This document shows positions 1 to 7,900 of a stretch of DNA of 12,164 nucleotides, piece by piece. Under the pieces are notes generated by a model, which saw nothing but the letters and a program-made list of their open reading frames with translations, made no database searches and had not been told where the DNA came from. Source of the DNA: M3007 sp964392655 (GTDB lineage: Bacteria > Bacteroidota > Bacteroidia > Chitinophagales > Saprospiraceae); assembly GCA_964392655.1 (NCBI GenBank), contig CAYMQY010000133.1, positions 1 through 12,164 on the forward strand. The letters are read 5' to 3'. Position numbers and translations under genes: made by a program. Position 1 is the stretch's first letter; each line of letters opens with the position of its first letter.

Positions 1-67
1 TGGAGGGACTCGAACCCCCGACCAGCTGATTACAAATCAGCTGCTCTACCAACTGAGCTACACTGGC
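1..67 (-). tRNA. tRNA-Thr (anticodon UGU), 3' end cut by window edge
   Basis: Read on the minus strand from position 67, the sequence folds as a standard tRNA. The 5' acceptor strand is GCCAGTG, the D-stem is GCTC/GAGC, and the anticodon stem GCTGA/TCAGC encloses loop TTTGTAA with anticodon TGT. The T-stem GGGGG/CCCTC encloses TTCGAGT. Only the first two bases of the 3' acceptor strand (CA, expected CACTGGC) lie inside the window, so about five acceptor bases, the discriminator and CCA are missing. It decodes ACA-type threonine codons. A Bacteroidota -7 element lies upstream at 163-170 on the same strand. Fold and anticodon are seen directly; a cluster with other tRNAs further left cannot be judged. 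Confidence 0.96.
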
Positions 68-162
68 CGATAACTCCTTCTCCACGGGCAATTATATGAA
101 GAAAACACGTTCAAACAACGCACTTTTGAAGCAGAAAAACACCCCCTTTCCAAAAGCGTGTG

Positions 163-170
163 CAAAGGTA
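163..170 (-). promoter_or_regulatory. Candidate -7 promoter element for tRNA-Thr
   Basis: On the minus strand this reads TACCTTTG, a full match to the Bacteroidota -7 consensus TAnnTTTG, about 95 bases upstream of the mature tRNA 5' end. The nearest TTTG further upstream (182-185) is only 11 bases away, shorter than the usual spacing of about 19-23, so the -33 element is not convincing. The rest of the 68-280 gap holds an A/T-tract (about 191-210) and no gene I can support. Confidence 0.5.
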
Positions 171-280
171 AGGCCTTTATCCAAATGCGGAAAAGTTTTT
201 TTAAAAAAAAGTCCGAACAGGAAAGATTGTCCGTCTTTTGCATGCAGTAACTCCCAATAAACCTCCGAATACGTTCTAGC

Positions 281-925
281 ATGATACCACACGACGACGA
301 CCTGTCCCGGTACTGCCTGCAACACAGCACTCCGGCAGGGGAAATACTGGAAGCCCTCGAACGCGAAACCCACCTGCGCACCCTCAACCCGCAGATGATT
401 TCAGGGCCGCTGCAGGGAATGCTCCTGAAAATGATTTGCCGGATGATACGACCGCAGCAAGTGCTGGAAATCGGGACATTTACCGGGTACAGTGCCCTGT
501 GCATGGCCGGAGGACTGCCTGAAGGCGGACGGTTACACACGATCGAATCCGACGACGAACTGGAGCCGATCATTCGGAAATACCTCCGGCAAAGCGGACT
601 GGACGACCGGATCGTGCTGCACATCGGCGATGCCGCCGACATACTTCCCACACTGGACGGCCCCTTCGATCTGGTTTTCCTGGATGCCGGCAAGATGGAC
701 TATGCCCGGCACTACGCACTTGTTTTCCCCAAAATCAGACCGGGCGGTTTTTTGCTGGCCGACAACGTGCTCTGGGACGGCAAGGTTCTCGGCGAAAACT
801 CCGACGCCACTGCACAAGCCTTGCGGGCGTTCAACGCCATGATTCAGGAAGACCCGCGGGTGGAAAACCTGCTACTGCCGCTTCGCGACGGGCTCATGCT
901 GGTTCGAAAAAAAGAATTGGACTGA
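281..925 (+). CDS. SAM-dependent O-methyltransferase, COMT-like family 3
   Basis: This 214-residue protein is a Rossmann-fold methyltransferase of the metal-dependent catechol/caffeoyl-CoA O-methyltransferase group (Pfam Methyltransf_3). Motif I, EIGTFTG, is at residues 63-69, with an acidic residue ending beta-2 at E89. GDA at 116-118 and FLDAGKMDY at 133-141 follow, then DNVLWDGKV at 161-169. D135, D161 and N162 match the metal-binding positions of COMT. Length is normal for the bacterial members, which include the tRNA wobble-uridine methyltransferase TrmR (YrrM). The substrate here cannot be read from sequence: tRNA and a small phenolic molecule are both possible. The gene converges on the trpG/pabA gene with only 6 bases between stops, leaving no room for a terminator. 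No clear promoter element is visible upstream. Confidence 0.9.
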   Translation: MIPHDDDLSRYCLQHSTPAGEILEALERETHLRTLNPQMISGPLQGMLLKMICRMIRPQQVLEIGTFTGYSALCMAGGLPEGGRLHTIESDDELEPIIRKYLRQSGLDDRIVLHIGDAADILPTLDGPFDLVFLDAGKMDYARHYALVFPKIRPGGFLLADNVLWDGKVLGENSDATAQALRAFNAMIQEDPRVENLLLPLRDGLMLVRKKELD

Positions 926-931
926 AGGGAG

Positions 932-1564
932 TCAAGGCAGGACGGCGGCGCCTTTTGCAGCAAAAGCCCGTTTATCGCGCTGTTCCAACCCAAACAACCG
1001 AACAAGACGCACCCAGTTTTCGAGTAGTTGGTGGCCGTATTCCGTCAGGATGGACTCCGGGTGAAACTGTACCCCCAGCAAGGGCAACCGTTTGTGTGCC
1101 ATTGCCATAACCGTACCGTCGCCGGTTTCGGCGATTTTTATCAGCGGTGTCCCCGCCAGCCCCTCCACCACCAGCGAGTGGTAACGCATGACCGAAAGTT
1201 GTGCCGGTATGCCCGCAAAAAGCGGATGTCCCCAGTGTTGCACATTGGAAATTTTCCCGTGCATCGGCACATTGGCGAGTACCACCCGGGCGCCGAAAAA
1301 CGCCCCCAGCGCCTGGTGGCCGAGGCAAATACCCAGCATGGGTAAACGATCGTGCCACGCGCGGATCAGATCGGGCATCAAGCCGGCATCTTCCGGTCGT
1401 TTGGGGCCGGGCGAAAGCGCAACGGCATCGAAGTCTTCCGGCGAAAAAGCCAACAATTCCGGCGAATCGTTGCGCACCACTATACAGTCGGCGCCCGCCT
1501 GACGCAGGTAATCGTACAGGTTGTACGTGAAGGAATCGTAGTTGTCGAGCAGGAGTATGGTCAC
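932..1564 (-). CDS. trpG/pabA: Anthranilate / aminodeoxychorismate synthase, glutamine amidotransferase subunit
   Basis: This is a class I glutamine amidotransferase of 210 residues that releases ammonia from glutamine for a chorismate-using partner (TrpE or PabB). The N-terminus has LLLDNYDSFTYNL, typical of TrpG/PabA. The nucleophile elbow GICLGHQ puts the catalytic cysteine at C80, and the HPE triad motif gives H168 and E170. SPGPKRPEDAG (51-61) and HGKISNV (102-108) are also family hallmarks. I chose the GTG at 1562-1564 because the family fold begins there. The nearest upstream ATG, at 1774, would add 70 residues unlike the family that overlap the end of cvpA. It lies 31 bases after cvpA on the same strand and is probably cotranscribed with it. 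No TrpE/PabB partner is in the window, so anthranilate and folate roles cannot be separated. The last 15 or so residues form a short extension. Confidence 0.93.
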   Translation of the reverse strand: MTILLLDNYDSFTYNLYDYLRQAGADCIVVRNDSPELLAFSPEDFDAVALSPGPKRPEDAGLMPDLIRAWHDRLPMLGICLGHQALGAFFGARVVLANVPMHGKISNVQHWGHPLFAGIPAQLSVMRYHSLVVEGLAGTPLIKIAETGDGTVMAMAHKRLPLLGVQFHPESILTEYGHQLLENWVRLVRLFGLEQRDKRAFAAKGAAVLP

Positions 1565-1595
1565 GGGAAAATGTGTCCCACGGACTGGTTGCAGG

Positions 1596-2291
1596 TTATT
1601 CGTCTTCGATTCCGGAGCCGGTGTCTTCGTAAATCGGGCGTTTGCCCGAGCGGCTGTCGGTGGGCATGTCTTCAATACCGGGCAGCGGCTCACCTTTATC
1701 CGGGATTTCATAAATTCGGGGTTGCTCGCCGCCGGCGGCGCCTGCGCCTGTTTTTTGTTCGCCGTAGTCTTCAATCCGGTTCATCCATTTCATGGAGGTT
1801 TCCCAGGCATCCACCACAAAGGGTTTGATCCGGTCGGCGATGACCTTGGCTTTGCCGGGCAGCTCGAGCAGAGTCTCAAACGTGCGCGATTCGGCCCGCG
1901 TTTGCTCGCCGATCATGCCGGCTTTGTCGCCAAACCAAACCAGTACGCTGAAAATCAGCACCCCGAAAAGTCCCATGAGGGCGCCGCCAATAGCCTGATT
2001 GATTATGCCAAGGTGCAGGGAACCCAGCACACCCTCGAAGCCTTTGGCCGCCTGCCGGATGACAAACATCATGAACACGACATTGACTACGAACGCCGCC
2101 ACGAACATCATGGGGTTGTCGGTATTGAAAACTGTCTCGAGGATATTGGTCGCCGTAGGCGTCATTTTGAAGGCGAATACGATGCCGAATATGTAGGCCA
2201 GCACGTTGAAGATCGTACTGATGATGCCCTGATTGTACCCTTTCCAAAAGCCGTACAGGAAGGCGACCATACAAACTATGTCTATCGGCAT
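1596..2291 (-). CDS. cvpA: CvpA-family inner membrane protein
   Basis: This 231-residue protein has an N-terminal block of about four hydrophobic segments (roughly 4-16, 22-41, 60-79, 96-119). The motif FLYGFWKGYNQGI near the start and the glycine-rich INQAIGGALMGLFG (97-110) are characteristic of the CvpA/colicin V production family. The C-terminal 110 residues are hydrophilic, first lysine-rich and then acidic (ending GSGIEDE), longer than in E. coli CvpA and probably cytosolic. I chose the ATG at 2289-2291 because the family begins with MPxDI-like sequence. An upstream ATG at 2387 would add 32 arginine-rich residues running through the promoter. CvpA is linked to colicin V export and envelope homeostasis in other bacteria; its molecular role is unsettled. 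It is divergent from dtd and followed by trpG/pabA. Confidence 0.87.
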   Translation of the reverse strand: MPIDIVCMVAFLYGFWKGYNQGIISTIFNVLAYIFGIVFAFKMTPTATNILETVFNTDNPMMFVAAFVVNVVFMMFVIRQAAKGFEGVLGSLHLGIINQAIGGALMGLFGVLIFSVLVWFGDKAGMIGEQTRAESRTFETLLELPGKAKVIADRIKPFVVDAWETSMKWMNRIEDYGEQKTGAGAAGGEQPRIYEIPDKGEPLPGIEDMPTDSRSGKRPIYEDTGSGIEDE

Positions 2292-2298
2292 ATCTTTG
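2291..2298 (+). promoter_or_regulatory. Candidate -7 element for dtd
   Basis: TATCTTTG fits TAnnTTTG and lies about 105 bases upstream of the dtd ATG. It touches the cvpA start codon on the other strand, so the two transcription units would overlap at their 5' ends. No TTG or TTTG occurs at the expected -33 distance, so the call is tentative. Confidence 0.33.
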
Positions 2299-2330
2299 CA
2301 GCGACGAGGCCGAAACCAGCGCAGAAGCCG

Positions 2331-2363
2331 CAAAGGTAAACGCTTTTTCGAGCCAAACGCAAA
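2331..2363 (-). promoter_or_regulatory. Bacteroidota-type promoter for cvpA-trpG/pabA
   Basis: On the minus strand TTTG (2360-2363) is followed after 21 bases by TACCTTTG (2331-2338). These match the -33 TTTG and -7 TAnnTTTG elements of Bacteroidota sigma factor promoters with near-normal spacing. Transcription would start around 2324 and give a leader of roughly 30 bases before the cvpA ATG at 2291. This is the best-formed promoter in the window. Confidence 0.62.
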
Positions 2364-2403
2364 CCCGTTTCTACTCGGCCCGACCACCCAACTGTTTCAT
2401 GCC

Positions 2404-2856
2404 ATGCGCATTGTACTCCAACGCGTTTCCTCCGCTTCCGTAACGATCCACGGCGCCGTAAAATCCGCCATCGGCCCGGGTCTGCTCATCCTGCTCGGTA
2501 TCGAGCATGACGACGGCCCCGAAGATGCCGCCTGGCTCTGCAAAAAAATTGCCGCCCTGCGCATTTTCTCCGACGAGGCAGGACTGATGAACCTGTCGGT
2601 GCAGGACATCGGCGGCGAAATCCTGGTCGTCAGCCAGTTTACCCTGCATGCCAGTACGAAAAAAGGCAACCGCCCTTCGTTTATCCGGGCAGCCCGGCCC
2701 GAAACCGCCATTCCGCTGTACGAATCATTTGTGGAAATGCTCGGACAGGAATCGGGCCGACCCGTTTTCACCGGCGAATTCGGCGCCGATATGAAAGTAG
2801 CGCTCGTCAACGACGGCCCCGTTACGATCTGGATGGACTCCCGCAACAGGGAATGA
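2404..2856 (+). CDS. dtd: D-aminoacyl-tRNA deacylase
   Basis: This 150-residue protein has the full length of the DTD family. DTD hydrolyses D-amino acids (and glycine mischarged on tRNA-Ala) from tRNA, a chirality proofreading step in the cytosol. The SQFT motif is at residues 77-80 and the NDGPVT motif at 136-141. The Gly-cisPro dipeptide that makes the chiral selectivity filter is G138-P139. The N-terminus MRIVLQRVSSASV is typical, which fixes the ATG at 2404; the frame is open further upstream, but that part lies in the promoter region of cvpA. It is divergent from cvpA and followed on the same strand by a membrane-protein gene 75 bases downstream that has its own -7 element. Confidence 0.97.
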   Translation: MRIVLQRVSSASVTIHGAVKSAIGPGLLILLGIEHDDGPEDAAWLCKKIAALRIFSDEAGLMNLSVQDIGGEILVVSQFTLHASTKKGNRPSFIRAARPETAIPLYESFVEMLGQESGRPVFTGEFGADMKVALVNDGPVTIWMDSRNRE

Positions 2857-2879
2857 CGGACGATTGCAGGCAAACTTTT

Positions 2880-2887
2880 TACCTTTG
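2880..2887 (+). promoter_or_regulatory. Candidate -7 promoter element for the four-helix membrane protein gene
   Basis: TACCTTTG is an exact TAnnTTTG match 44 bases before the ATG at 2932 and just after the dtd stop. TTG at 2864-2866 is only 13 bases upstream, too close for a standard -33 element. The position between two genes makes a real promoter likely. Confidence 0.52.
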
Positions 2888-2931
2888 CCCGAGGGGTATC
2901 CTCCCCGGCAACTATAACTAATACGTCTGTC

Positions 2932-3387
2932 ATGCACCCGTTTTTGCAAACGCTCCACTCCTACAACCGCTACCTGCTTCTGGCAGCCCTTATTTTCGTC
3001 CTCATCCGTGCCTATACCGGCTGGCTGAGTCGCAAACCCTACGAAAAACTCGACAATACCGCCTCGGCAGCCTTGCTCGGCCTCACCCACCTGCAACTCG
3101 TACTCGGCCTGGTGATGTACGCGTTCACCAGCCAGTTGACGAAATCCGCATTCGAGAATTTCGGCATGGCCATGAAAGACCCCAACGCCCGCTACTGGGC
3201 TGTGGAACACATCACTGCCATGCTCATTGCTGTGGTGCTGATTCAGTTGGGCCGCACCTTTTCCAAAAAAGCCGCCAACGACACCGACAAACACAAGAAG
3301 TCGGCCATCTACACCACCATCGCACTACTCATCATCGTCGGAACCCTGGCCCAGAAAGGGCTGTTGTTCGGCACAAATCAAGGATAA
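2932..3387 (+). CDS. Four-helix membrane protein, cytochrome b-like in Bacteroidota annotations
   Basis: This is a 151-residue integral membrane protein with four hydrophobic segments at about residues 11-31, 45-66, 90-108 and 126-146. Three histidines lie at the edges or within helices: H9 in LHSYNRY, H53 in THLQLVLG and H93 in VEHITAM. Related small Bacteroidota proteins are often named cytochrome B by automated annotation. The histidines would suit haem or metal binding, but I see no decisive haem-pair motif, so a redox role is inference. The loop after helix 3 is lysine-rich (KKAANDTDKHKK), suggesting a cytosolic face there. It ends with two in-frame TAA codons (3385-3390) and is followed directly by the inverted repeat array before hisS. 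No partner oxidoreductase is adjacent. Confidence 0.78.
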   Translation: MHPFLQTLHSYNRYLLLAALIFVLIRAYTGWLSRKPYEKLDNTASAALLGLTHLQLVLGLVMYAFTSQLTKSAFENFGMAMKDPNARYWAVEHITAMLIAVVLIQLGRTFSKKAANDTDKHKKSAIYTTIALLIIVGTLAQKGLLFGTNQG

Positions 3388-3393
3388 TAAAGA

Positions 3394-3502
3394 GTTTGAG
3401 CGGGTTGAGCGGGTTTAACGGGTTGAGCGGGTTAAAAAAAACTTTGCACATTGACTCAAACCAACCCGCTCAACCCGCTCAACCCGCTTAACCCGCTCAA
3501 CC
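3394..3502. repeat. Inverted array of TTGAGCGGG-type 9-base units forming a ~40-bp hairpin
   Basis: The left arm (3394-3433) carries four tandem units of GTTGAGCGG or a close variant. The right arm (3463-3502) carries four units of the reverse complement. Base by base, 3396-3433 pairs with 3463-3500 with two mismatches (3418/3478, 3416/3480) and one G-T wobble; the loop is 29 bases. It lies between the membrane-protein gene and hisS, starting within 10 bases of the upstream stop. It could end the upstream transcript, stabilise mRNA, or be a dispersed repeat. The unit variants (TTTAACGG, TTAAGCGG) point to expansion and divergence of a tandem repeat. Confidence 0.88.
3414..3446 (+). promoter_or_regulatory. 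Weak candidate promoter for hisS inside the repeat hairpin
   Basis: AAACTTTG (3439-3446) sits in the hairpin loop and matches the -7 consensus except for the first base. TTTA (3414-3417), in the one divergent left-arm unit, is 21 bases upstream and resembles a -33 element. A start near 3453 would give a leader containing only the right arm. This is suggestive at best. Confidence 0.28.
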
Positions 3503-3511
3503 TCCATCCGT

Positions 3512-4861
3512 ATGCAAAAACCATCCCTTCCCGAAGGCACCCGCGATTTCGGCCCGGAACAGTCCCGGCGCCGCACCTATATATTTGATACCATCCGTTC
3601 GGTGTTTGTCAAGTTCGGGTTTCAGCCTTTGGAAACGCCGGCCATGGAAAACCTGAGCACCCTCACCGGCAAGTACGGCGACGAGGGCGACCAGTTGCTG
3701 TTCAAAATCCTGAACAACGGCGACTACCTGAAGGACGCAGACGCCGAACTGTTGGCTGCCCGGAACTCAACCCGCCTGGTGCCGCAGATTGCCAAACGCG
3801 GCTTGCGCTACGACCTCACCGTGCCCTTCGCCCGTTTCGTGGTGATGAACCGCCACGCGCTCACCTTTCCGTTCAAACGCTACCAGATTCAGCCGGTGTG
3901 GCGCGCCGACCGTCCGCAGAAAGGCCGCTACCGCGAATTTTACCAGTGCGACGCCGACGTGATCGGCTCCGACAGCCTGCACTACGAGGCCGAGTTGATC
4001 CAGATTTACGACGAGGCATTCGCCAGACTCGGAATCCCCGTGACCATCAAGATCAACAACCGCAAGGTGCTGTACGGCATCGCCGAAGCCGCCGGCGTCG
4101 CCGACCGGTTCATGGACATGACCGTGGCCATTGACAAACTCGACAAGATCGGCATCGAGGGTGTGCGCAAGGAACTGGCCGGACGCGGGTTTTCGGAAGA
4201 GGCGATTGCTACGCTTGAAAAAACGCTGGAGGCGCCGTCGTGGGAGTCGTTGCGCCCCGTATTCGCCAATAGCGAAACCGGTCTACTGGGACTGGACGAA
4301 CTCGACCGCGTGTTTCAATTTTTGGAAAAAACACCGTTGAAGAACACCATCAAGTTCGACATTACCCTGGCCCGCGGCCTCACCTACTACACCGGCTGCA
4401 TCCTCGAAGTGGCAGCCAACGGCGTGCAGATGGGCAGCATCGGCGGCGGCGGGCGTTATGCCGACCTCACGGGCGTATTCGGCATGCCGGGCCTGTCGGG
4501 TCTGGGCATTTCTTTCGGCGCCGACCGCATTTACGATGTGCTGGAATCGCTCGATCGCTTCCCCGACACCCTCGCCGAAACCGTGCGCGTGCTGTTCATG
4601 GCCTTCGACGACGCTACCCACCAGTACGCCTTTGCGTGCATGAGCCGCCTGCGGGCCGCCGGCATTTCCGCCGAACTGTACCCCGAGCCGGGCAAGTTGA
4701 AAAAACAATTCGAGTACGCCGCCAAATGCAGTATCCCGTTCGTGGCCATTGTGGGCGAAACGGAAATGCAAACGGGCGTGATTACGGTGAAAGACCAGCA
4801 GACCGGCGAGCAGCGAAGTTTGGCTGTGGAGGAATTGATTGCGATGCTGACCAATACGTAA
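3512..4861 (+). CDS. hisS: Histidyl-tRNA synthetase
   Basis: This class II aminoacyl-tRNA synthetase of 449 residues charges tRNA-His in the cytosol. Motif 1 lies around residues 35-47 (FGFQPLETPAMEN). Motif 2 spans about 122-149, with the ATP-binding R131 in VWRADRP and REFYQCDAD at 141-149. The histidine-specific HisA signature LARGLTYYTG is at 286-295 with R288, followed by GSIGGGGRYADL at 308-319. Motif 3, GLGISFGADRI, is at 330-340. The C-terminal anticodon-binding domain runs from about 355 to 445. The start is fixed by MQKPSLPEGTRDF, the usual N-terminus. Length is normal for a bacterial enzyme. It is preceded by the inverted repeat array and followed after 82 bases by the TPR-CHAT gene. 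Confidence 0.98.
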   Translation: MQKPSLPEGTRDFGPEQSRRRTYIFDTIRSVFVKFGFQPLETPAMENLSTLTGKYGDEGDQLLFKILNNGDYLKDADAELLAARNSTRLVPQIAKRGLRYDLTVPFARFVVMNRHALTFPFKRYQIQPVWRADRPQKGRYREFYQCDADVIGSDSLHYEAELIQIYDEAFARLGIPVTIKINNRKVLYGIAEAAGVADRFMDMTVAIDKLDKIGIEGVRKELAGRGFSEEAIATLEKTLEAPSWESLRPVFANSETGLLGLDELDRVFQFLEKTPLKNTIKFDITLARGLTYYTGCILEVAANGVQMGSIGGGGRYADLTGVFGMPGLSGLGISFGADRIYDVLESLDRFPDTLAETVRVLFMAFDDATHQYAFACMSRLRAAGISAELYPEPGKLKKQFEYAAKCSIPFVAIVGETEMQTGVITVKDQQTGEQRSLAVEELIAMLTNT

Positions 4862-4871
4862 AGATTTCTCC

Positions 4872-4879
4872 TACCTTCG
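4872..4879 (+). promoter_or_regulatory. Weak candidate -7 element for the TPR-CHAT gene
   Basis: TACCTTCG differs by one base from TAnnTTTG and lies 64 bases before the ATG at 4944, just after the hisS stop. No -33 element is seen at normal spacing. The 82-base gap has no hairpin that would clearly end hisS transcription, so read-through from hisS is also possible. Confidence 0.22.
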
Positions 4880-4943
4880 ATCCTGCTAATCCCCTACCCC
4901 ACGACGCGCTTCGACATTTGCTCACCTATTAAATTGTCGTGCC

Positions 4944-7900
4944 ATGAGAACTCTGCTGTTTTTCGCTTTTGTCTCTTTTGCTGTTCCGGTTTTTTGTCAG
5001 AATGCCGACTCACTGGCGATAGTGCGGGAGGTGGATAGTTTGCTTACTACTGCAACCGGACTTTGGCGTGCAGGAAAAAACCAGGAGGCCCTTCCCATAG
5101 CCCGGCAGGCTGCGGATTTATCAAAACAAAAATGGGGCGAGAACAATGCCAGACACGCTGCTTCGCTGCATCGGTTGGCGGGTGTTCTTTTTAATCTTGG
5201 GCAACATAAGGAAGCCGAAGAACTATACTTGAAAACCATTGATCTGAGGGCAAGATTATTGGGTAAGGAACACGTGGATTATGCACGTTCTTTGAGTAAT
5301 TTGGGCTTGTTATACTATTTGACCGGCGACTTTGCCAAAGCGGAACCGGTTTATTTGGAGGCGACTGATGTCTTGGGAAAAGTATTTGGAAAAGAGCACG
5401 CTGACTACACGACATGCCTGAACAGCCTGGTTGTTTTGTACCTGCACATGGGCAATTTTGAAAAAGCCGAGCCATTATGCCTCGAGATAAAAAACATCCG
5501 TGAAAAAACCCTCGGCAGGGAACATCCCGACTACGCAGCAAATCTGGCCAACCTGGCGCTTGTGTACGCATCCATGGGTAATTATAAAAAAGCCGAACCT
5601 GTCTGTCGGGAAGCCTTAAATCTTTGCGAAAAAACCCAGGGAAAAGAACACCCCGAATATGCGAGGAACCTATATAACCTGTTGGTTATTTACATCCAAT
5701 TGGACAACTATGAAAAAGCCGAGCCACTTTGCCTTGAACTTATAGCCATCCGCGAAAGATCCCTCGGCAAAGAGCACCCCGACTATATTGATATCCTGAA
5801 CAAACTTGCTTCACTATATTGGGGAATGGGCAACTACGAAAAAGCCGAACCGCTCCTACTCGAAAGCAAGACTGTCAGCGAGAAGGTACTGGGCAATACA
5901 CATCCGGACTATGCAGCAAGCCTGAACAGCCTGGCAAACCTGTATAACAGACTGGGTAAGTTTGAAAAAGCCGAACCACTTTACCTCGAAGCCCTAACCA
6001 TCCGGAGAAATGCCCTCGGCAAAGAGCACCCCGACTATGCAGCAAGCCTGAGCGATCTGGCCAGTTTGTATCATGCCTTTGACTTTTTCGAAAAAGCCGA
6101 ACCGCTATACCTCGAAGCCAAAACCATCCGAGAAAAAAATCCGGGCAAGGCCCATCCCCACTATGCAATAAGCCTGAATAATTTGGCTGCATTTTATGTG
6201 GCGTTGGCCAGGTATGAAAAAGCCGAACCGCTCTACCTCGAGGCCATCACAATCCGGGAAAAAGAACTTGGCAAGGAACATCCCAAATATGCATCAAGCC
6301 TAAACAACCTGGCAAGTTTATATTCGGCAATGGGCTGGTACGAAAAAGCCGAACCACTTCAGATTGAGGCCAAAGCCATCTGGGAAAAAGCACTCGGGAA
6401 AGAGCACTCGGATTATGCAGTATGCCTGGCCAACCTAGGAATTTTGTACTACCACACAGGCAATTATAAAAAAGCCGAAGCGATTTACCTCGAAGCGAAA
6501 GTCCTTCGGGAAAAAAGCCTTGGCAAAGAGCATCCCGACTATGTGTCAAGCCTGTACAATCTGGTTGTTTTATACATGGCTATGGGAAACTACGAAAAAG
6601 CCGAACCGCTTATCATAGAATCCAAAGCCATATATGAAAAAAGCCTTGGCAAGGAGCATCCCGAGTATGCCGGGATACTGAACTATCTGGCGCTTTTGTG
6701 CAAAAAAACGGGTAACTACGAAAAAGCCGAAGCGGTTTACCTCGAATCCAAAGCCATTTATGAAAAAATACTCGGCAAGGAACACCCCAAGTATGCATCG
6801 AGCCTGAATGACCTCGCGAGTTTGTACCGTGATCTGGGCAATTTTGAAAAGGCAGAACCGATCTACCTCGAAGCGAAAGCCATCTGGAAAAAATCCCTCG
6901 GAAATGAGCATCCCGAATACGCAAAAGCCCTGAATAACCTGGCCTTTTTATATGAAAATAAAAACCGGTTTCCCGCATCAGATCTTTTGCTGACAGAACT
7001 TTCTGCCCTCGAACAGGCGCGGTTGTCAAAGGCTGCATCCTTTCTTTCCGAACTCGAACTTACCAACTATACCGCTACTTTTCAATCTACCGGAGATGAT
7101 TTGGCATCTTACCTCCTCGCACGTCCATCAGGTCTGCCTGGAGTCCTGCCCGCCATGGCCTATGATCATGCCCTTTTTTTTAAGGGCTTTCTGCTTACCG
7201 CTGCCGAAGGACTTAACACCCGCTCGACGGCTGCCCCTGCATCGGAAGAAATCAATCTCCGCCTCAAATCCTACCGCCGCCGCCTCGCAGCCGAATACGC
7301 CAAACCTGTAGCTGAGCGAAAAGGTGTGGCCGAGTTGGAAGAAAAGGCCAATAGCACCGAAAAAGAACTCGCCCGCACCGTCACCGGCTACGCCGATGCA
7401 ATTCGACAGGTCAAATGGCAGGAGGTGCAGCGGGTTTTAAAAAGAGATGAAATGGCCCTCGAGCTGGTCCATTTTCAGGTCAACTTTCCCAAAAACACCG
7501 ACAGCACCCTGTACGCCGCCTTGCTGCTTCTTCCCGGAGCAGAACAACCCACCTTCATCCCTCTCTTCGAAGAAAAATCCCTCGACTCCATCCTCCAAAC
7601 CCAAGGCGAACGCAAAGCCGACTACGTCAACGGCATCTACGCCCTCGCCGAACGCGGCGCCAAACCACTAGGCAAGCCACAAAAAACGCTGTACGATCTG
7701 CTCTGGAAACCGCTGGAACCACACCTTCAGGGCGTGCAGACAATTTACTTCTCCCCCTCCGGCCTGCTCCACCGGCTCAACCTCGCCGCTATTCCGATCA
7801 GCATGGACTCCATGCTGGGCGACCGCTACCACCTCGTCGAACTCGGCAGCACCCGCCAACTCGTCGTACCATCAGTTGGCAGCCCGGCAAGGAAAATCGC

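Noticed and set aside
191..210. T7/A8 tract (191-210) as a bidirectional terminator
   Set aside because: It is a pure A/T tract without a GC stem and lies upstream of both flanking genes, between their divergent 5' ends.
58..693. A 211-residue minus-strand open frame opposite the O-methyltransferase
   Set aside because: It has a serine/arginine/cysteine-rich shadow composition, overlaps the tRNA end, and lies antisense to a gene with intact methyltransferase motifs.
3394..3502. CRISPR-like array
   Set aside because: Units are only 9-10 bases, contiguous and without spacers, and switch orientation between the two halves. This is a tandem/inverted repeat.
5191..7066. Several minus-strand open frames of 67-141 residues across the TPR region
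   Set aside because: They recur because the plus-strand 126-bp repeat keeps the antisense frames open with the same period. They have no family resemblance and the plus strand is clearly coding.
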